A program made the translations under genes and the position numbers. The notes below the pieces were generated by a model that was not told the DNA's origin, made no database searches, and was given only the letters and a program-made list of their open reading frames with translations. Source: Paracoccaceae bacterium (GTDB taxonomy: Bacteria; Pseudomonadota; Alphaproteobacteria; Rhodobacterales; Rhodobacteraceae). From it: 64,000 nucleotides of DNA. Below, piece after piece: positions 1 to 8,466 of this stretch (its first letter is position 1; each line of letters opens with the position of its first letter). The DNA is taken from positions 1 through 64,000 of the forward strand of contig JAOTXT010000003.1 of the NCBI GenBank assembly GCA_029862205.1. Direction: 5' to 3'.

Positions 1-361
1 GATTTACGACCGACAGAACACCCGGCTGAACGAGATCAATGATGATGACTACGACGATCAATCGCCGGACTGGTGGAACACGAACAACCCGCCGCCCGGC
101 ACTAAGGTCTCGATCATCAACAGCGAGGCGACCGGCGAGGGCGACGTGCTGCTGAAGCAGATCTGCGACCAGGCCAAGCTGGGCCTCAACGCCACCGTCT
201 ACACGATCGGCTTCGAGCTGGCCGGCCAACCGGTGGCCCAGGCGGCGCTGGAGGATTGCTCGTCCTCGCTCACGACCCACTACCTGGTCGAAGGCGTCGA
301 CATCACCACCGCGTTCCAGAACATCGCCAACGAAATCGTCAACCTGAAACTGACCAACTGA
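1..361 (+). CDS. TadG-like Tad/Flp pilus protein, C-terminal end (5' partial)
   Basis: The reading frame is open from base 2 and ends at 361, so only the last ~119 residues are visible. The segment has the shape of the C-terminal end of a von Willebrand A-type TadG protein: a stretch ending VYTIGFEL, a Cys-containing turn (EDCSSS) and a tail with AFQNIANEIVNLKL, which is how many TadG proteins close. TadG proteins are pseudopilin-like components of the Tad/Flp secretion system, anchored in the inner membrane by an N-terminal helix that is outside this window. Two TadE-like genes follow on the same strand, which supports the assignment. The missing N-terminus prevents a full domain check. Confidence 0.75.
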   Translation, partial: IYDRQNTRLNEINDDDYDDQSPDWWNTNNPPPGTKVSIINSEATGEGDVLLKQICDQAKLGLNATVYTIGFELAGQPVAQAALEDCSSSLTTHYLVEGVDITTAFQNIANEIVNLKLTN

Positions 362-381
362 GCCGGACGAGGATGCAAGTC

Positions 382-903
382 ATGCGTGATCTAGTCACCA
401 AATTTCTCGGCGACGAGGGCGGCAACGCCTCGGCTCAGTTCGTCATCGTCTTCCCGGTCGTCATGTGGTTCTTCGGGACGGTCTTCGAGACTGGCTTCAT
501 CGCCACCCGGATGGTGATGTTCGAGCGTGGCTTAGATATCGCCACGCGCGATCTAAGGCTCGGGAACGATCCGAATGTCGACCACGAGACCCTCAAACGC
601 GCGGTCTGCGAGAACTCGAACATCCTGGTCAATTGCGACCGCGACCTGATCCTGGAAGTGGTCGAGCTGGACCTCAACAGCGCCTATCCCCAGAACCAGG
701 CCAACTGCATCGACCGCACCGAGGAGATCGAGCCGACCATCACCTTCAATCCGGGCGGGCGCAACCGCATCATGTTCGTGCGCGCCTGCATGGTCGTCGA
801 TCCGATCTTCCCGGGCCTCGGCGTCACGCTGGGCCTGCAGCGCGACAATACCGGCGGCCTGCAGATGGTCACCTACACCGCCTTCATGAACGAACCGGCG
901 TAA
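382..903 (+). CDS. TadE-like pseudopilin/pilus assembly protein
   Basis: A 173-residue protein. Residues ~10-35 carry a type IV-pilin-like hydrophobic segment preceded by a short polar stretch (GNASAQFVIVFPVVMWFF), typical of TadE/TadF pseudopilins processed by a prepilin peptidase; the remainder is a small extracytoplasmic domain with four cysteines that could form disulfides. The ORF-track start at 256 lies inside the tadG-like gene. ATGs at 373 and 382 are both possible; I prefer 382 because GAGG sits nine bases upstream of it, whereas it directly touches 373. The gene starts about 20 bases after the preceding stop, in operon spacing. Confidence 0.75.
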   Translation: MRDLVTKFLGDEGGNASAQFVIVFPVVMWFFGTVFETGFIATRMVMFERGLDIATRDLRLGNDPNVDHETLKRAVCENSNILVNCDRDLILEVVELDLNSAYPQNQANCIDRTEEIEPTITFNPGGRNRIMFVRACMVVDPIFPGLGVTLGLQRDNTGGLQMVTYTAFMNEPA

Positions 904-914
904 GGGAGATGACC

Positions 915-1511
915 ATGTTGAAGACCCTAAACGAGCGTCTCCGCAGCTTCTCCCAAGATGAAACCGCCAGCATCGCGATCGAGTTCATGATTGCCATGCC
1001 GCTGCTGATCTTCGCGGTGACCGGTGGTCTGGGCTACTGGGACGCGTTCCACTCGAACACCCAAGTCTCGCGGATCGCCTTTACCGTCAACGACATCATG
1101 AGCCGGCACGAGGCGGTCGACGACACCGACATGGCCTATCTGGCCAGCCTGACCGACAAGATGATGGACGCCGATCTCGACCAGCGGGTCCTGCGCATCA
1201 CCTCGGTTTGCTTCGTCGATGACGGCAACGGCGGCCTCCACCAGGTGTTGTGGTCCTACACCGCCCAGTCGACCGACATCACCGGGCCGGGCGCGATGAC
1301 CGACGAGGAGATCCCGATCGGGATCCTGCCGGATATGGAGTTCCAGGATTCGGTGATCGTGACCGAGGTCGCCGCCCGCTGGAAGCCTCACTTCGTCAAT
1401 ACCGGAATCGGCGAGATGCAGTGGAGCAGTCAGCTCGTGACGCGGCCCCGCTTTGTCAAGTTCATTCCCCACGACACCCTTAATCCTACGAATGTCTGCC
1501 CGGCGCCCTGA
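915..1511 (+). CDS. TadE-like pilus assembly protein
   Basis: A 198-residue second TadE/TadF-type pseudopilin. It begins with a polar leader (RLRSFSQDETASIAIEF) followed by a membrane helix (MIAMPLLIFAVTGGLGYW), where the Glu inside ASIAIEF matches the conserved Glu at position +5 of pseudopilins. GGGAG lies six bases before the ATG at 915; an alternative in-frame ATG at 909 is too close to that site. It starts 12 bases after the previous gene, so the three pilus genes are likely one transcript that ends here, facing the convergent queC. The track ORF beginning at 465 is an out-of-frame extension over the neighbour. Confidence 0.75.
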   Translation: MLKTLNERLRSFSQDETASIAIEFMIAMPLLIFAVTGGLGYWDAFHSNTQVSRIAFTVNDIMSRHEAVDDTDMAYLASLTDKMMDADLDQRVLRITSVCFVDDGNGGLHQVLWSYTAQSTDITGPGAMTDEEIPIGILPDMEFQDSVIVTEVAARWKPHFVNTGIGEMQWSSQLVTRPRFVKFIPHDTLNPTNVCPAP

Positions 1512-1591
1512 CCCGGGCAGCGGCGCTCAGGAAAATCGCGCCAGCGATTCGGACCCGGACGCTCCGGGCGGAAGGGCCGACCAGCAACGGA

Positions 1592-2302
1592 CTAAGCGCC
1601 GCCCGCCCGATAGCGCTCCCAACCCTTGGCGCGAAGCTCGCAGGCGGGACAGGTGCCGCAACCATGGCCCCAGTCATGCTCCCGGTCGCGGACGCCCAGA
1701 TAGCAGGAATGGGTCGTGTCGCGGATCAACTCGACCAGGGCCGCGCCGCCAAGGCGTTCGGCCAATGCCCAGGTACCGGCCTTGTCGATCCACATAAGCG
1801 GGGTCTCGAGCACGAAGCGCGCCTCCATGCCGAGGTTCAGCGCCACTTGCAGGGCCTTGATCGTGTCGTCCCGGCAATCCGGGTAACCCGAATAGTCGGT
1901 CTCACAGACGCCGGTCACGATGTGCCTGATGCCCCGGCGATAGGCGAGCGTGGCGGCATATGTGAGGAAAATCAGGTTCCGGCCCGGCACGAAGGTCGAC
2001 GGCAGGCCGGCCTCGGTCATGGCGATCTCGGTCTCGCGGGTCAGCGCGGTCTCGGAGACTTGGCCGAGCGCGGCGAGGTCCAGCACGGTGTCGGGGCCGA
2101 GCCGCCGCGCCCAATCCGGGAAACCCGCGCGCAACGCATCCAGAAAGATCGGCCGCTGGTCCATCTCGACGCTATGACGCTGGCCATAGGTAAAGCCGAT
2201 GGTCTCGACCGTCTCGAACCGTTCGAGCGCCCAGGCAAGGCAGGTGGCACTGTCCTGGCCGCCGGAGAAGAGAACGAGCGCGCGGCTGTCGTCGAGCGCC
2301 AT
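1592..2302 (-). CDS. queC: 7-cyano-7-deazaguanine synthase QueC
   Basis: A 236-residue protein that makes preQ0 from 7-carboxy-7-deazaguanine, using ATP and ammonia, on the way to queuosine in tRNA. The N-terminus carries the PP-loop ([16 protein letters not shown], residues ~10-25), and the C-terminus has four cysteines ([12 protein letters not shown]) that bind zinc in QueC. The length fits the family. The track ORF 1592-2743 fuses it artificially with the upstream HIT frame; the true start is the ATG at 2302, overlapping the HIT stop codon in a TGATG arrangement, so the two are probably translationally coupled. No other queuosine genes are in the window. Confidence 0.95.
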   Translation of the reverse strand: MALDDSRALVLFSGGQDSATCLAWALERFETVETIGFTYGQRHSVEMDQRPIFLDALRAGFPDWARRLGPDTVLDLAALGQVSETALTRETEIAMTEAGLPSTFVPGRNLIFLTYAATLAYRRGIRHIVTGVCETDYSGYPDCRDDTIKALQVALNLGMEARFVLETPLMWIDKAGTWALAERLGGAALVELIRDTTHSCYLGVRDREHDWGHGCGTCPACELRAKGWERYRAGGA

Positions 2303-2688
2303 CAGCCCTCGCGCTTCGGCAGCATCCGCCCCAGCTTCTCGCCGCCGGCGATATGGACGTGGTAATGGGCCACCTCCTGGCGCCCCTCGGGTCCGGAATT
2401 GGCGATCACCCGGTAGCCACCGCCGCCCACGCTCTCGGCAATCCCGACTTCGCGGGCAACCTTGGCCAAGGCACGGCAGAACCCCGCCTGCTCGACCTCG
2501 CTCGCCGCCTCGCCGAAATGATCCGCGTTCACATAAGGCCCCTTGGGGATCACCAGAACATGTACCGGCGCCTGTGGCTGGATGTCGTGGAAGGCCAGCG
2601 CGTGCTCGGTCTCCAGCACCTTGTTGCAGGGGATCTCGCCACGCAGGATCTTGGCGAAGATGTTCTGGTCGTCGTAGGCGTAGCTCAT
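2302..2688 (-). CDS. HIT family nucleotide-binding hydrolase (HINT-type)
   Basis: A 128-residue protein with the histidine triad HYHVHIAGG near the C-terminus (residues ~110-118) and the typical N-terminal opening ([18 protein letters not shown]) of HinT-like purine nucleoside phosphoramidases. The family hydrolyses AMP-lysine or phosphoramidate bonds; its cellular target is generally unknown. I placed the start at the ATG at 2688 because the family normally begins a few residues before NIFAKI, and the track start at 3051 runs antisense through the uxaA-like gene. It is the first gene of a two-gene unit with queC. Confidence 0.93.
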   Translation of the reverse strand: MSYAYDDQNIFAKILRGEIPCNKVLETEHALAFHDIQPQAPVHVLVIPKGPYVNADHFGEAASEVEQAGFCRALAKVAREVGIAESVGGGGYRVIANSGPEGRQEVAHYHVHIAGGEKLGRMLPKREG

Positions 2689-2794
2689 CGCGGCGCTCCT
2701 TTTCCGGCGGCGGCAATGTGGCGGCAGAGAGGGCGCGATGCAAGCGCCGCCAAGCGGCTGGGCAGGTGGAGCCGATTGATTTAGCTTGGCACCT

Positions 2795-3100
2795 ATGGAA
2801 CGCGAGACCGACCCGCGGCTAATCCGGCTGGGACCCGAGGACAATGTGCTGGTGCTCGCCACCAGTCTGTCCGCGGTCGAAACCGTTCGCCTGGACGGTG
2901 AGGAAGTTCGGCTGACGCAGCCGTTGACCTTGGGCCACAAGATCGCCGCGTGCGGCATCGCCGAGGGCGAGACCATCGTCAAATATGGCGCGCCCATTGG
3001 CGTGGCGACCCAGGCCATCGGGCCGGGCGAGCATGTGCATGTGCAGAACATGCGCTCGAACTACACGCCGAGTTACGTCCTGCCGGAGGCGGACCCATGA
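2795..3100 (+). CDS. UxaA family hydrolase, small (SAF-domain) subunit
   Basis: A 101-residue protein equivalent to the N-terminal SAF domain of altronate/galactarate dehydratases ([20 protein letters not shown] at residues ~48-67, then a conserved HVHVQNMRS end). In UxaA-type enzymes this domain is joined to, or pairs with, a large catalytic domain. Here it is a separate gene whose stop overlaps the next start by ATGA, so the two chains are likely made together. The TTG at 2786 used by the track is in frame, but the ATG at 2795 is the natural start. Split enzymes of this kind include altronate dehydratase and (R)-sulfolactate sulfo-lyase (SuyAB); sequence alone does not settle the substrate. 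Confidence 0.82.
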   Translation: MERETDPRLIRLGPEDNVLVLATSLSAVETVRLDGEEVRLTQPLTLGHKIAACGIAEGETIVKYGAPIGVATQAIGPGEHVHVQNMRSNYTPSYVLPEADP

Positions 3101-4299
3101 TCAGCGGCTATCCGCGCAGCGATGGGCGCAAGGGAATCCGAAATGTGGTCGCGGTCGCCTATCTGGTGGAATGCGCCCACCACGTGGCGCGCGAGATCGC
3201 GCTGGGATTCCGGGCCAGAGAAGGGGGCAGCGATATCCACGTGATCGGCTTCCCGGGCTGCTATCCGAACGATTACGCGCAGCGGATGATGGAGGCACTT
3301 TGCACGCACCCGAATGTGGGCGCGGTCTTGTTGGTCTCGCTCGGCTGCGAGAGCTTCGACCGGCACCGGCTGGCGCAGACCGTTGCGGCGACCGGGCGCC
3401 CGGTCGAGACCGTGGTGATCCAAGGCGCCGGAGGCACGCGCAAGACCATCGGTGCGGGACAGGAGTTCATCCGCCAAGTCCTGCCAACCCTGGAATCCGC
3501 CGGACGGGTGCCGATGCGCATCGACGAACTGGTCATCGGCACGGTCTGCGGCGGCTCGGACGGCACCTCGGGCATCACCGGCAATCCGGCGGCGGGACTG
3601 GCCTTCGACCGGCTGGTGGCCGGGGGGGCGACCTGCATCTTCGAGGAGACCGGCGAGTTGATCGGCTGCGAGCACATCATGGCGAGCCGCGCGGCGACAC
3701 CCGAGCTTGGGGCAGAGTTGATCGGCGCAGTCGAGAAGGCGGCGCGCTACTACGCGACCATGGGTTATGGTTCGTTCGCCGCTGGGAATGCGGAGGGCGG
3801 GCTCAGCACCATCGAGGAGAAGTCGCTCGGGGCCTACGCCAAGTCCGGGGCCTCCGCGATTTCAGGGTTGCTGAAGCCAGGCGACCGGCCGCCCCACGGC
3901 GGGCTCTACCTGCTGGATGTGGTCCCGGACGGCGAGGTGCGGTTCGGCTTCCCGAACATCAACGACAATGCCGAGATCGCCGAGCTGATGGCCTGCGGGG
4001 CGCATATGACCTATTTCGTCACCGGGCGCGGCTCGGTGGTGGGCTCGGCGATCGCGCCGGTGATCAAGATCTGCGCAAACCCCGAGACCTATGCGCGGAT
4101 GGCGGACGACATGGATGTGAATGCGGGACGGATCCTGGGCGGCGCGCCCTTGGCAGAGGTGGGGGACGAGATCTACGACCTGACCCTCGCGACCGCCGCC
4201 GGGCAACGCACAAAGTCCGAGGAACTAGGCCATCAGGAGTTCATCCTGACCTACAAGACCTTCGAGCCGATCGGCCCGGCCTGCCTGGCCGTTGGATAG
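3097..4299 (+). CDS. UxaA family hydrolase, large subunit (sugar-acid dehydratase type)
   Basis: A 400-residue catalytic subunit of the altronate/galactarate dehydratase family. Family signatures visible are YPRSDGRKGIRN at the N-terminus, a GFPGCYPN segment, LLVSLGCES, the CGGSDGTSGITGNPA block, and ETGELIGCEH; these Cys and His positions lie in the metal-binding parts of the family. It starts inside the stop of the small subunit and is followed 10 bases later by an RraA-like aldolase gene. I infer dehydration of a hydroxy or sugar acid to a 2-keto-3-deoxy acid that the aldolase then cleaves. No sugar transporter or regulator lies next to it. Confidence 0.85.
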   Translation: MISGYPRSDGRKGIRNVVAVAYLVECAHHVAREIALGFRAREGGSDIHVIGFPGCYPNDYAQRMMEALCTHPNVGAVLLVSLGCESFDRHRLAQTVAATGRPVETVVIQGAGGTRKTIGAGQEFIRQVLPTLESAGRVPMRIDELVIGTVCGGSDGTSGITGNPAAGLAFDRLVAGGATCIFEETGELIGCEHIMASRAATPELGAELIGAVEKAARYYATMGYGSFAAGNAEGGLSTIEEKSLGAYAKSGASAISGLLKPGDRPPHGGLYLLDVVPDGEVRFGFPNINDNAEIAELMACGAHMTYFVTGRGSVVGSAIAPVIKICANPETYARMADDMDVNAGRILGGAPLAEVGDEIYDLTLATAAGQRTKSEELGHQEFILTYKTFEPIGPACLAVG

Positions 4300-4309
4300 A
4301 GGAAGCGCG

Positions 4310-4960
4310 ATGACCGACCCGATCACCGAACGCCTGGCCAAGTGCTATACCGGCGTCGTGCACGACGTGATGCGGGCCATGGCGCAGCGCGACTTCACGC
4401 TGCCCCCGCGGCTCAGGCCTTTGATGCCCGAGCGCGCGATGGCGGGGCCCGCCTTTACGATCCTCGGCAAGGTCGACCCTACGGCGGACCCGCACGAGAC
4501 GCTGCTCGCCTGGACTGGGCTTCTGTCGCAATGCCCGGCGGGCCATGTCTGGGTCAATCAGCCCAACGACGGCACGGTCGCGCATATGGGCGAGCTTTCG
4601 GCCGAGACCCTGGGTGACAAGGGGGTGCGCGGCGCGGTGGTGGATGGGATGATTCGAGACGCGAATTTCCTGTTGGATCAGGGGTTTCAGACCTGGCACT
4701 CCGGCTTTACCCCGCGCGACATCGTCGGCTGGTGGCTGCCGGCGGCAACCCAAGTGCCAATCCGCATCGGCGAGGTGGATATCGAGCCGGGCGATTATTT
4801 GGTCGGCGACCGGGACGGGCTGATCCGGGTGCCGAAAGGGATCGTGGAGGAGGTCGTCGAGCGCTCGGAGGAAGCGATCTCGACCGAAAGCGCGATCCGC
4901 ACCGCGATCAAGGGCGGCATGGACCCGCAAGAGGCCTATCTGAAATACGGGAAGTTTTGA
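4310..4960 (+). CDS. RraA family protein (HMG/CHA-type aldolase or oxaloacetate decarboxylase)
   Basis: A 216-residue RraA-fold protein. GVRGAVVDGMIRDANFL contains the conserved G-x-DG-x-RD active-site signature of class II 4-hydroxy-4-methyl-2-oxoglutarate aldolases, and VGDRDGLIRVPK matches their DxDGVxxxP motif. The Arg/Asp pair is kept, so catalysis rather than RNase E inhibition is the more likely role. Its position ten bases after the UxaA-like large subunit suggests it performs a retro-aldol or decarboxylation on the keto acid formed by that enzyme. The ATG at 4310 replaces the track's TTG at 4292, which overlaps the upstream gene. Confidence 0.85.
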   Translation: MTDPITERLAKCYTGVVHDVMRAMAQRDFTLPPRLRPLMPERAMAGPAFTILGKVDPTADPHETLLAWTGLLSQCPAGHVWVNQPNDGTVAHMGELSAETLGDKGVRGAVVDGMIRDANFLLDQGFQTWHSGFTPRDIVGWWLPAATQVPIRIGEVDIEPGDYLVGDRDGLIRVPKGIVEEVVERSEEAISTESAIRTAIKGGMDPQEAYLKYGKF

Positions 4961-4971
4961 CAGTCTCCGTG

Positions 4972-4993
4972 GGGTGCGCATTCATGCGCACCC
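4972..4993. terminator. Hairpin between convergent genes (GGGTGCGCAT/ATGCGCACCC)
   Basis: A perfect 10-bp stem with a two-base loop sits 11 bases after the RraA stop; its last base is the first base of the stop codon of the convergent PLP decarboxylase gene. There is no T run on either side, so it may be a bidirectional stop or simply a member of the GGTGCG palindrome family found at five or more other sites in the window. Confidence 0.6.
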
Positions 4994-6357
4994 TACGGAT
5001 CGTTTCGCCCCAACGCCCGCAGGATCGCCTCGATCGAGCGTTCGATATCGGCGTCCGTGGTCGCCCACGAGCTAACGCTGATCCGCATGGCCTTGCGGCC
5101 CTGCCACTCGGTGCCGCCGCACCAGCAGGTGCCGTCCTCCTGGACCCGGGCGATCACGCGGGCCGTGTGCTCCGCGTCGCCGAAGGCGGCGACGACCTGA
5201 TTGAGGCAGACCTCATTGAGAATTTCGGCCCCGCCCTGGGCCAAGCCTTCCGCCATGCGCCGCGCCTGGCGGCAGTTGCGCTGGACCATCTCGGCGAGCC
5301 CGGACCTGCCCAGCGATTGAAGCGCAGCCCAGACCTCGACCGAGCGCGCCCGGCGCGAGCTGTCCGGGGTGAAGTCCATGGCGTCGCGGCGCTCGCTGCC
5401 GATCAGATAGGCGCCGCTGATCGACATGGCCTGGGACAGCGCCGCCGGGTCGCGGACCAGCGCGATCCCGCAATCATAGGGCACATTCAGCCATTTATGG
5501 GCATCCGTGGCCCAGCTATCGGCGCGCTCGTAATCCTGGGCCAGCGCCGCTAGATCCGGCGCCGCCCGCGCCCAAAGCCCGAATGCCCCGTCCACATGGA
5601 CCCAGGCGCCCGCCCCGTGCGCCCAATCGATCAGCGGCTCGGCAGGATCGAAGGCGCCGGAATTCACGTTGCCCGCCTGCAGGCAGACGACGCTCGGGCC
5701 ATCGAGCGCCGGCAGATCATCCGCCCGCATTCGGCCCTGACCGTCGACCGGCACCCGGACCACCCGGTCCCGCCCCAGTCCCAGCATCGACAGAACCTTG
5801 ATCAGCGAGGCATGGGCTTCCTCGCCCACGGCGACGGTGATCGGCGGCGCGCCGAAGAGCCCGTCGCGGTCCGCGTCCCAGCCTGCGTCCCGCAAAACCC
5901 GGTTCCGCGCCGCCGCGAGGCAGGTGAAATTGGCCATGGTGGCGCCGGTGACGAGTGCGCCGCCGGCCTCACCCGGCAAATCGAGGGCTTCCTTGAGCCA
6001 AGCAAGTGCCGTTTCCTCCAGCGCGGCGGTGGCGGGCGAGTTGACCCAGGAGAGGCTGTTTTGGTCCCATGCTCCGGCCAAAACGTTGGCCGCCAGGGTG
6101 GCAGGCAGAGCGCCCCCGGTGACAAAGCCGAAATAACGCGGGCCGGCATTGGCAATGGTCGCGGGCGAGCCATGGGCGTCGAGGAAGGCCAGAACCTCGG
6201 CCGCATCGCTGGGTGCCTCGGGTAGCGGCCCGGCGAGCGCCGTGCGAAGTCTCTCGACCGCCTCTGGCGCAGGCGCGACCGGGCGCGCATCCAGCCCCTC
6301 CAGATAGTCGGCGGCCCGGCCCGACGCGTCCGCCAACAGCGTCCGAAGGTCAGCCAT
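4993..6357 (-). CDS. Pyridoxal-dependent decarboxylase (group II family)
   Basis: A 454-residue fold-type I PLP enzyme. The PLP lysine lies in TDAHKWLNVPYD (residues ~290-300), the cofactor Asp/Ala region is AWVHVDGAFG, and the substrate lid region resembles GPRYFGFVTGG. The family includes amino-acid decarboxylases such as those for glutamate, tyrosine or diaminobutyrate. The substrate cannot be read from the sequence. Its start overlaps the end of the membrane hydroxylase gene by eight bases, placing it last in a tightly packed four-gene run with M20 and M24 hydrolases, so it probably acts on a product of those enzymes. Confidence 0.85.
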   Translation of the reverse strand: MADLRTLLADASGRAADYLEGLDARPVAPAPEAVERLRTALAGPLPEAPSDAAEVLAFLDAHGSPATIANAGPRYFGFVTGGALPATLAANVLAGAWDQNSLSWVNSPATAALEETALAWLKEALDLPGEAGGALVTGATMANFTCLAAARNRVLRDAGWDADRDGLFGAPPITVAVGEEAHASLIKVLSMLGLGRDRVVRVPVDGQGRMRADDLPALDGPSVVCLQAGNVNSGAFDPAEPLIDWAHGAGAWVHVDGAFGLWARAAPDLAALAQDYERADSWATDAHKWLNVPYDCGIALVRDPAALSQAMSISGAYLIGSERRDAMDFTPDSSRRARSVEVWAALQSLGRSGLAEMVQRNCRQARRMAEGLAQGGAEILNEVCLNQVVAAFGDAEHTARVIARVQEDGTCWCGGTEWQGRKAMRISVSSWATTDADIERSIEAILRALGRNDP

Positions 6358-7327
6358 TCGCCAACCTGCGGCGGCGTTCCATCATCCGCTGATGCGCCTC
6401 TTCGGTGCCGTCGTGGAAGGACCCGAACCACTTGTCCCAGGGCACTTCCAGATTGCCGTAATTGCACTCGAAATAGCGGTGGTGCATCTGGTGGTGGAAG
6501 GTGCCGAGCGCCAGACGGTTCTTGTCCTTGACCAAAAGCCCCTCGAACCCAGTATGCGAGGTCGCCGCCGTCAGGGCTTGGTGCTGCATATGGAACAGGA
6601 TGTGGATCGGGTGCGCCGCGACGATCCAGTGCAGCAAAACCGAGGAAAAGAACAGCAGATGCTCGACGGGGTGCATCGAGAGGCCGGACCAGGGGCCCAC
6701 ATTGGTGTTCCGGTGATGCAGCGCATGGGCAAGGCGATAGAGCGGCGGCCAGTGGAGCCAGCGGTGGATCCAGTAGAAGTGGAACGAGATCCACATGGGC
6801 GTCAGAAAGATCAGAAGGACGAACCAAATGGGATTGTCCGCCCAGGTCATCACCGGCGCGTAGCCATTGGCCATGGCCCAGAGCATCAGCACCTCGTAGG
6901 CGGTCCAGAACCCGACCCCACTGGTCAGCGTCCAGAACATGTTGTCGCGCACCTGGCCGCCCAGCGTGAAGGCCCGGCTTTGCTCTTTCAGCGGCCGGGC
7001 ATCAAAGTGGAGCCGGTCCTCCTGGCGGCGGTACCGGTAAAAATAGAGGTGCAGGCCGCCCGCGACCGCGGTCATCAGGATCAGGTTGCGCAGATACATT
7101 TGCCCGACCCAGCCCCAGGCGAAGGTGCGGACCTCGTCGAGCGGCGGCTGGAACCAGGTCCAGCAGGCGAAGGCAAGCAGAACCAAGATCGCGTTCTCGG
7201 CGATGTTGAACCACCGTGCCGCCACCCAGCGGGCAAAGGCCATCGGGTTCGGCGGCCATTGAAAAAGGGGCGAGACCCGGACCGGCCCATCCGGTCGGTA
7301 ATGCCACTGGCGGTCCAATTCGCTCAT
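6350..7327 (-). CDS. Sterol desaturase / fatty acid hydroxylase family membrane protein
   Basis: A 325-residue integral membrane di-iron oxygenase-like protein. Hydrophobic segments lie at about residues 40-60, 80-100, 130-160 and 165-190. The eight-histidine signature is intact: HFYWIHRWLH, HALHHRN and HHQMHHRYFE, with a further His in MHPVEH. Family members hydroxylate or desaturate lipid acyl chains or sterols using two iron ions. The start overlaps the M24 stop by four bases (ATGA), and the 3' end overlaps the decarboxylase start, so expression is probably coupled. The substrate is unknown; an aminolipid or amidated fatty compound is only a guess from its neighbours. Confidence 0.85.
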   Translation of the reverse strand: MSELDRQWHYRPDGPVRVSPLFQWPPNPMAFARWVAARWFNIAENAILVLLAFACWTWFQPPLDEVRTFAWGWVGQMYLRNLILMTAVAGGLHLYFYRYRRQEDRLHFDARPLKEQSRAFTLGGQVRDNMFWTLTSGVGFWTAYEVLMLWAMANGYAPVMTWADNPIWFVLLIFLTPMWISFHFYWIHRWLHWPPLYRLAHALHHRNTNVGPWSGLSMHPVEHLLFFSSVLLHWIVAAHPIHILFHMQHQALTAATSHTGFEGLLVKDKNRLALGTFHHQMHHRYFECNYGNLEVPWDKWFGSFHDGTEEAHQRMMERRRRLANG

Positions 7328-8466
7328 AGCACCATCTCCTCTAGCACCTTGGTGTGATGGGTGATCGGCTCGTAGCCGTCCTCGGTGACGATGACGCTGT
7401 CGCCGACCTGGGCGCGGAAATTGCCGGGTTCGCTTACCGAGCCGTCGACGGCGAATACCATCCCGGGCTGAAGCACCGTCTTGTCGCCGAAGACCAGCTC
7501 CGGCGTCTCGAGGAAGCTGAAGCCGGTCGCACGACCGCAGCGGAAAGGATAGGCGAAGCCCGCCTGCTGGATCACGTCCGCGTAAGCCGTGTGCACGGAC
7601 TCCGCGGTCACACCGGGGCGGAGCGCCGCCAGCGCCGCGGCCTGGCTGGCAACCGCAACCTCGTAGAGCTCGGCCTGGCGCGGATCGCTGATCTCGCCGA
7701 TCCAGAAAGTCCGGTCAAAGCCCAGCTTGAAGCGGTGGAAATTCGTCATACCGCAGAAGCAGAGGAAGACCGGCTCGCCACGGCGCATGATCCGGGTCGA
7801 TGCGCGGTGATGGGTCTTGGTGATCTGATCGCCGGACGCCATGATCTGCAGGAAATGGGTCATCGGCGACATCGAGCCGTTTTCGTAGTGCTCCGCCAGA
7901 ATTCTCGCCGCCTCGCGGGTGCCGGCGGCCGAGGTCGCCATCGCCACTTCGTATTCCGCCACTCCGTTACCGATCGCGCCGCGGCCCGCCTCCATCATCG
8001 CCATGGCGACTTGGCCGGCGTGCCGGGCGATCTCTAGCTCCTGAGGCGACTTCACCGTGCGCATCGCCGCGATCACGGGCGTGACATCGGCCAAGCGCTC
8101 GGGCGCCACCAGCGTGTCGATATAGTTCCGCACCCGGGGCGGCATCAGATCGGTCTCGATCCCGATATTGCCCGAGAGCACACCCGGAAGATCGGCGCGC
8201 CACTCCTCGCCTGCCCCATCATTCCAAAGCGTAACTTGGTCGACCACGGCCTCGGCCGCCATGTCGCGTTCCATCTCCGGCGTGATCAGAATGCTCTCGC
8301 CGTCGCGGGGCACGACCAGGATCGTCGGGCGCCCGAAATCCATGTGCAGATAGTCGCAATAGCCGGAAAAGTAATAAACGCTGTCGTCATCGGTTATGAC
8401 CGCAACGTCGAGTCCGGCCTCGCCAAGGCGCCGCCGCAGCTCTTCCGTCCGGCCGGTGAAGTTCAT
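7324..8466 (-). CDS. M24 family (creatinase-like) hydrolase with degenerate metal site
   Basis: A 380-residue protein with a creatinase N-terminal domain (residues ~1-130) and an M24 'pita-bread' domain. Compared with the Map protein encoded in this same window, the metal ligands are mostly lost. The first Asp has no counterpart (FLCFCGMTNFHRFKLGFD), the His motif is CGRATGFS, the first Glu is Asp (VFAVDGS) and the last Glu is replaced (QVGDSVIVTEDG). This is the pattern of metal-independent relatives such as creatinase, so C-N hydrolysis of a small molecule is more likely than proline peptidase activity. It overlaps both neighbours by four bases. Confidence 0.82.
   Translation of the reverse strand: MNFTGRTEELRRRLGEAGLDVAVITDDDSVYYFSGYCDYLHMDFGRPTILVVPRDGESILITPEMERDMAAEAVVDQVTLWNDGAGEEWRADLPGVLSGNIGIETDLMPPRVRNYIDTLVAPERLADVTPVIAAMRTVKSPQELEIARHAGQVAMAMMEAGRGAIGNGVAEYEVAMATSAAGTREAARILAEHYENGSMSPMTHFLQIMASGDQITKTHHRASTRIMRRGEPVFLCFCGMTNFHRFKLGFDRTFWIGEISDPRQAELYEVAVASQAAALAALRPGVTAESVHTAYADVIQQAGFAYPFRCGRATGFSFLETPELVFGDKTVLQPGMVFAVDGSVSEPGNFRAQVGDSVIVTEDGYEPITHHTKVLEEMVL

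Noticed and set aside
1592-2743. A single 383-residue gene covering queC and part of the HIT gene
   Set aside because: The first 147 residues are out-of-frame translation of the HIT coding region; the TGATG overlap defines two separate genes.
2795-4299. Definite assignment of the split UxaA pair as sulfolactate lyase SuyAB
   Set aside because: Subunit sizes fit loosely, but the adjacent RraA-type aldolase points to a sugar or hydroxy acid, and no sulfonate genes are nearby.
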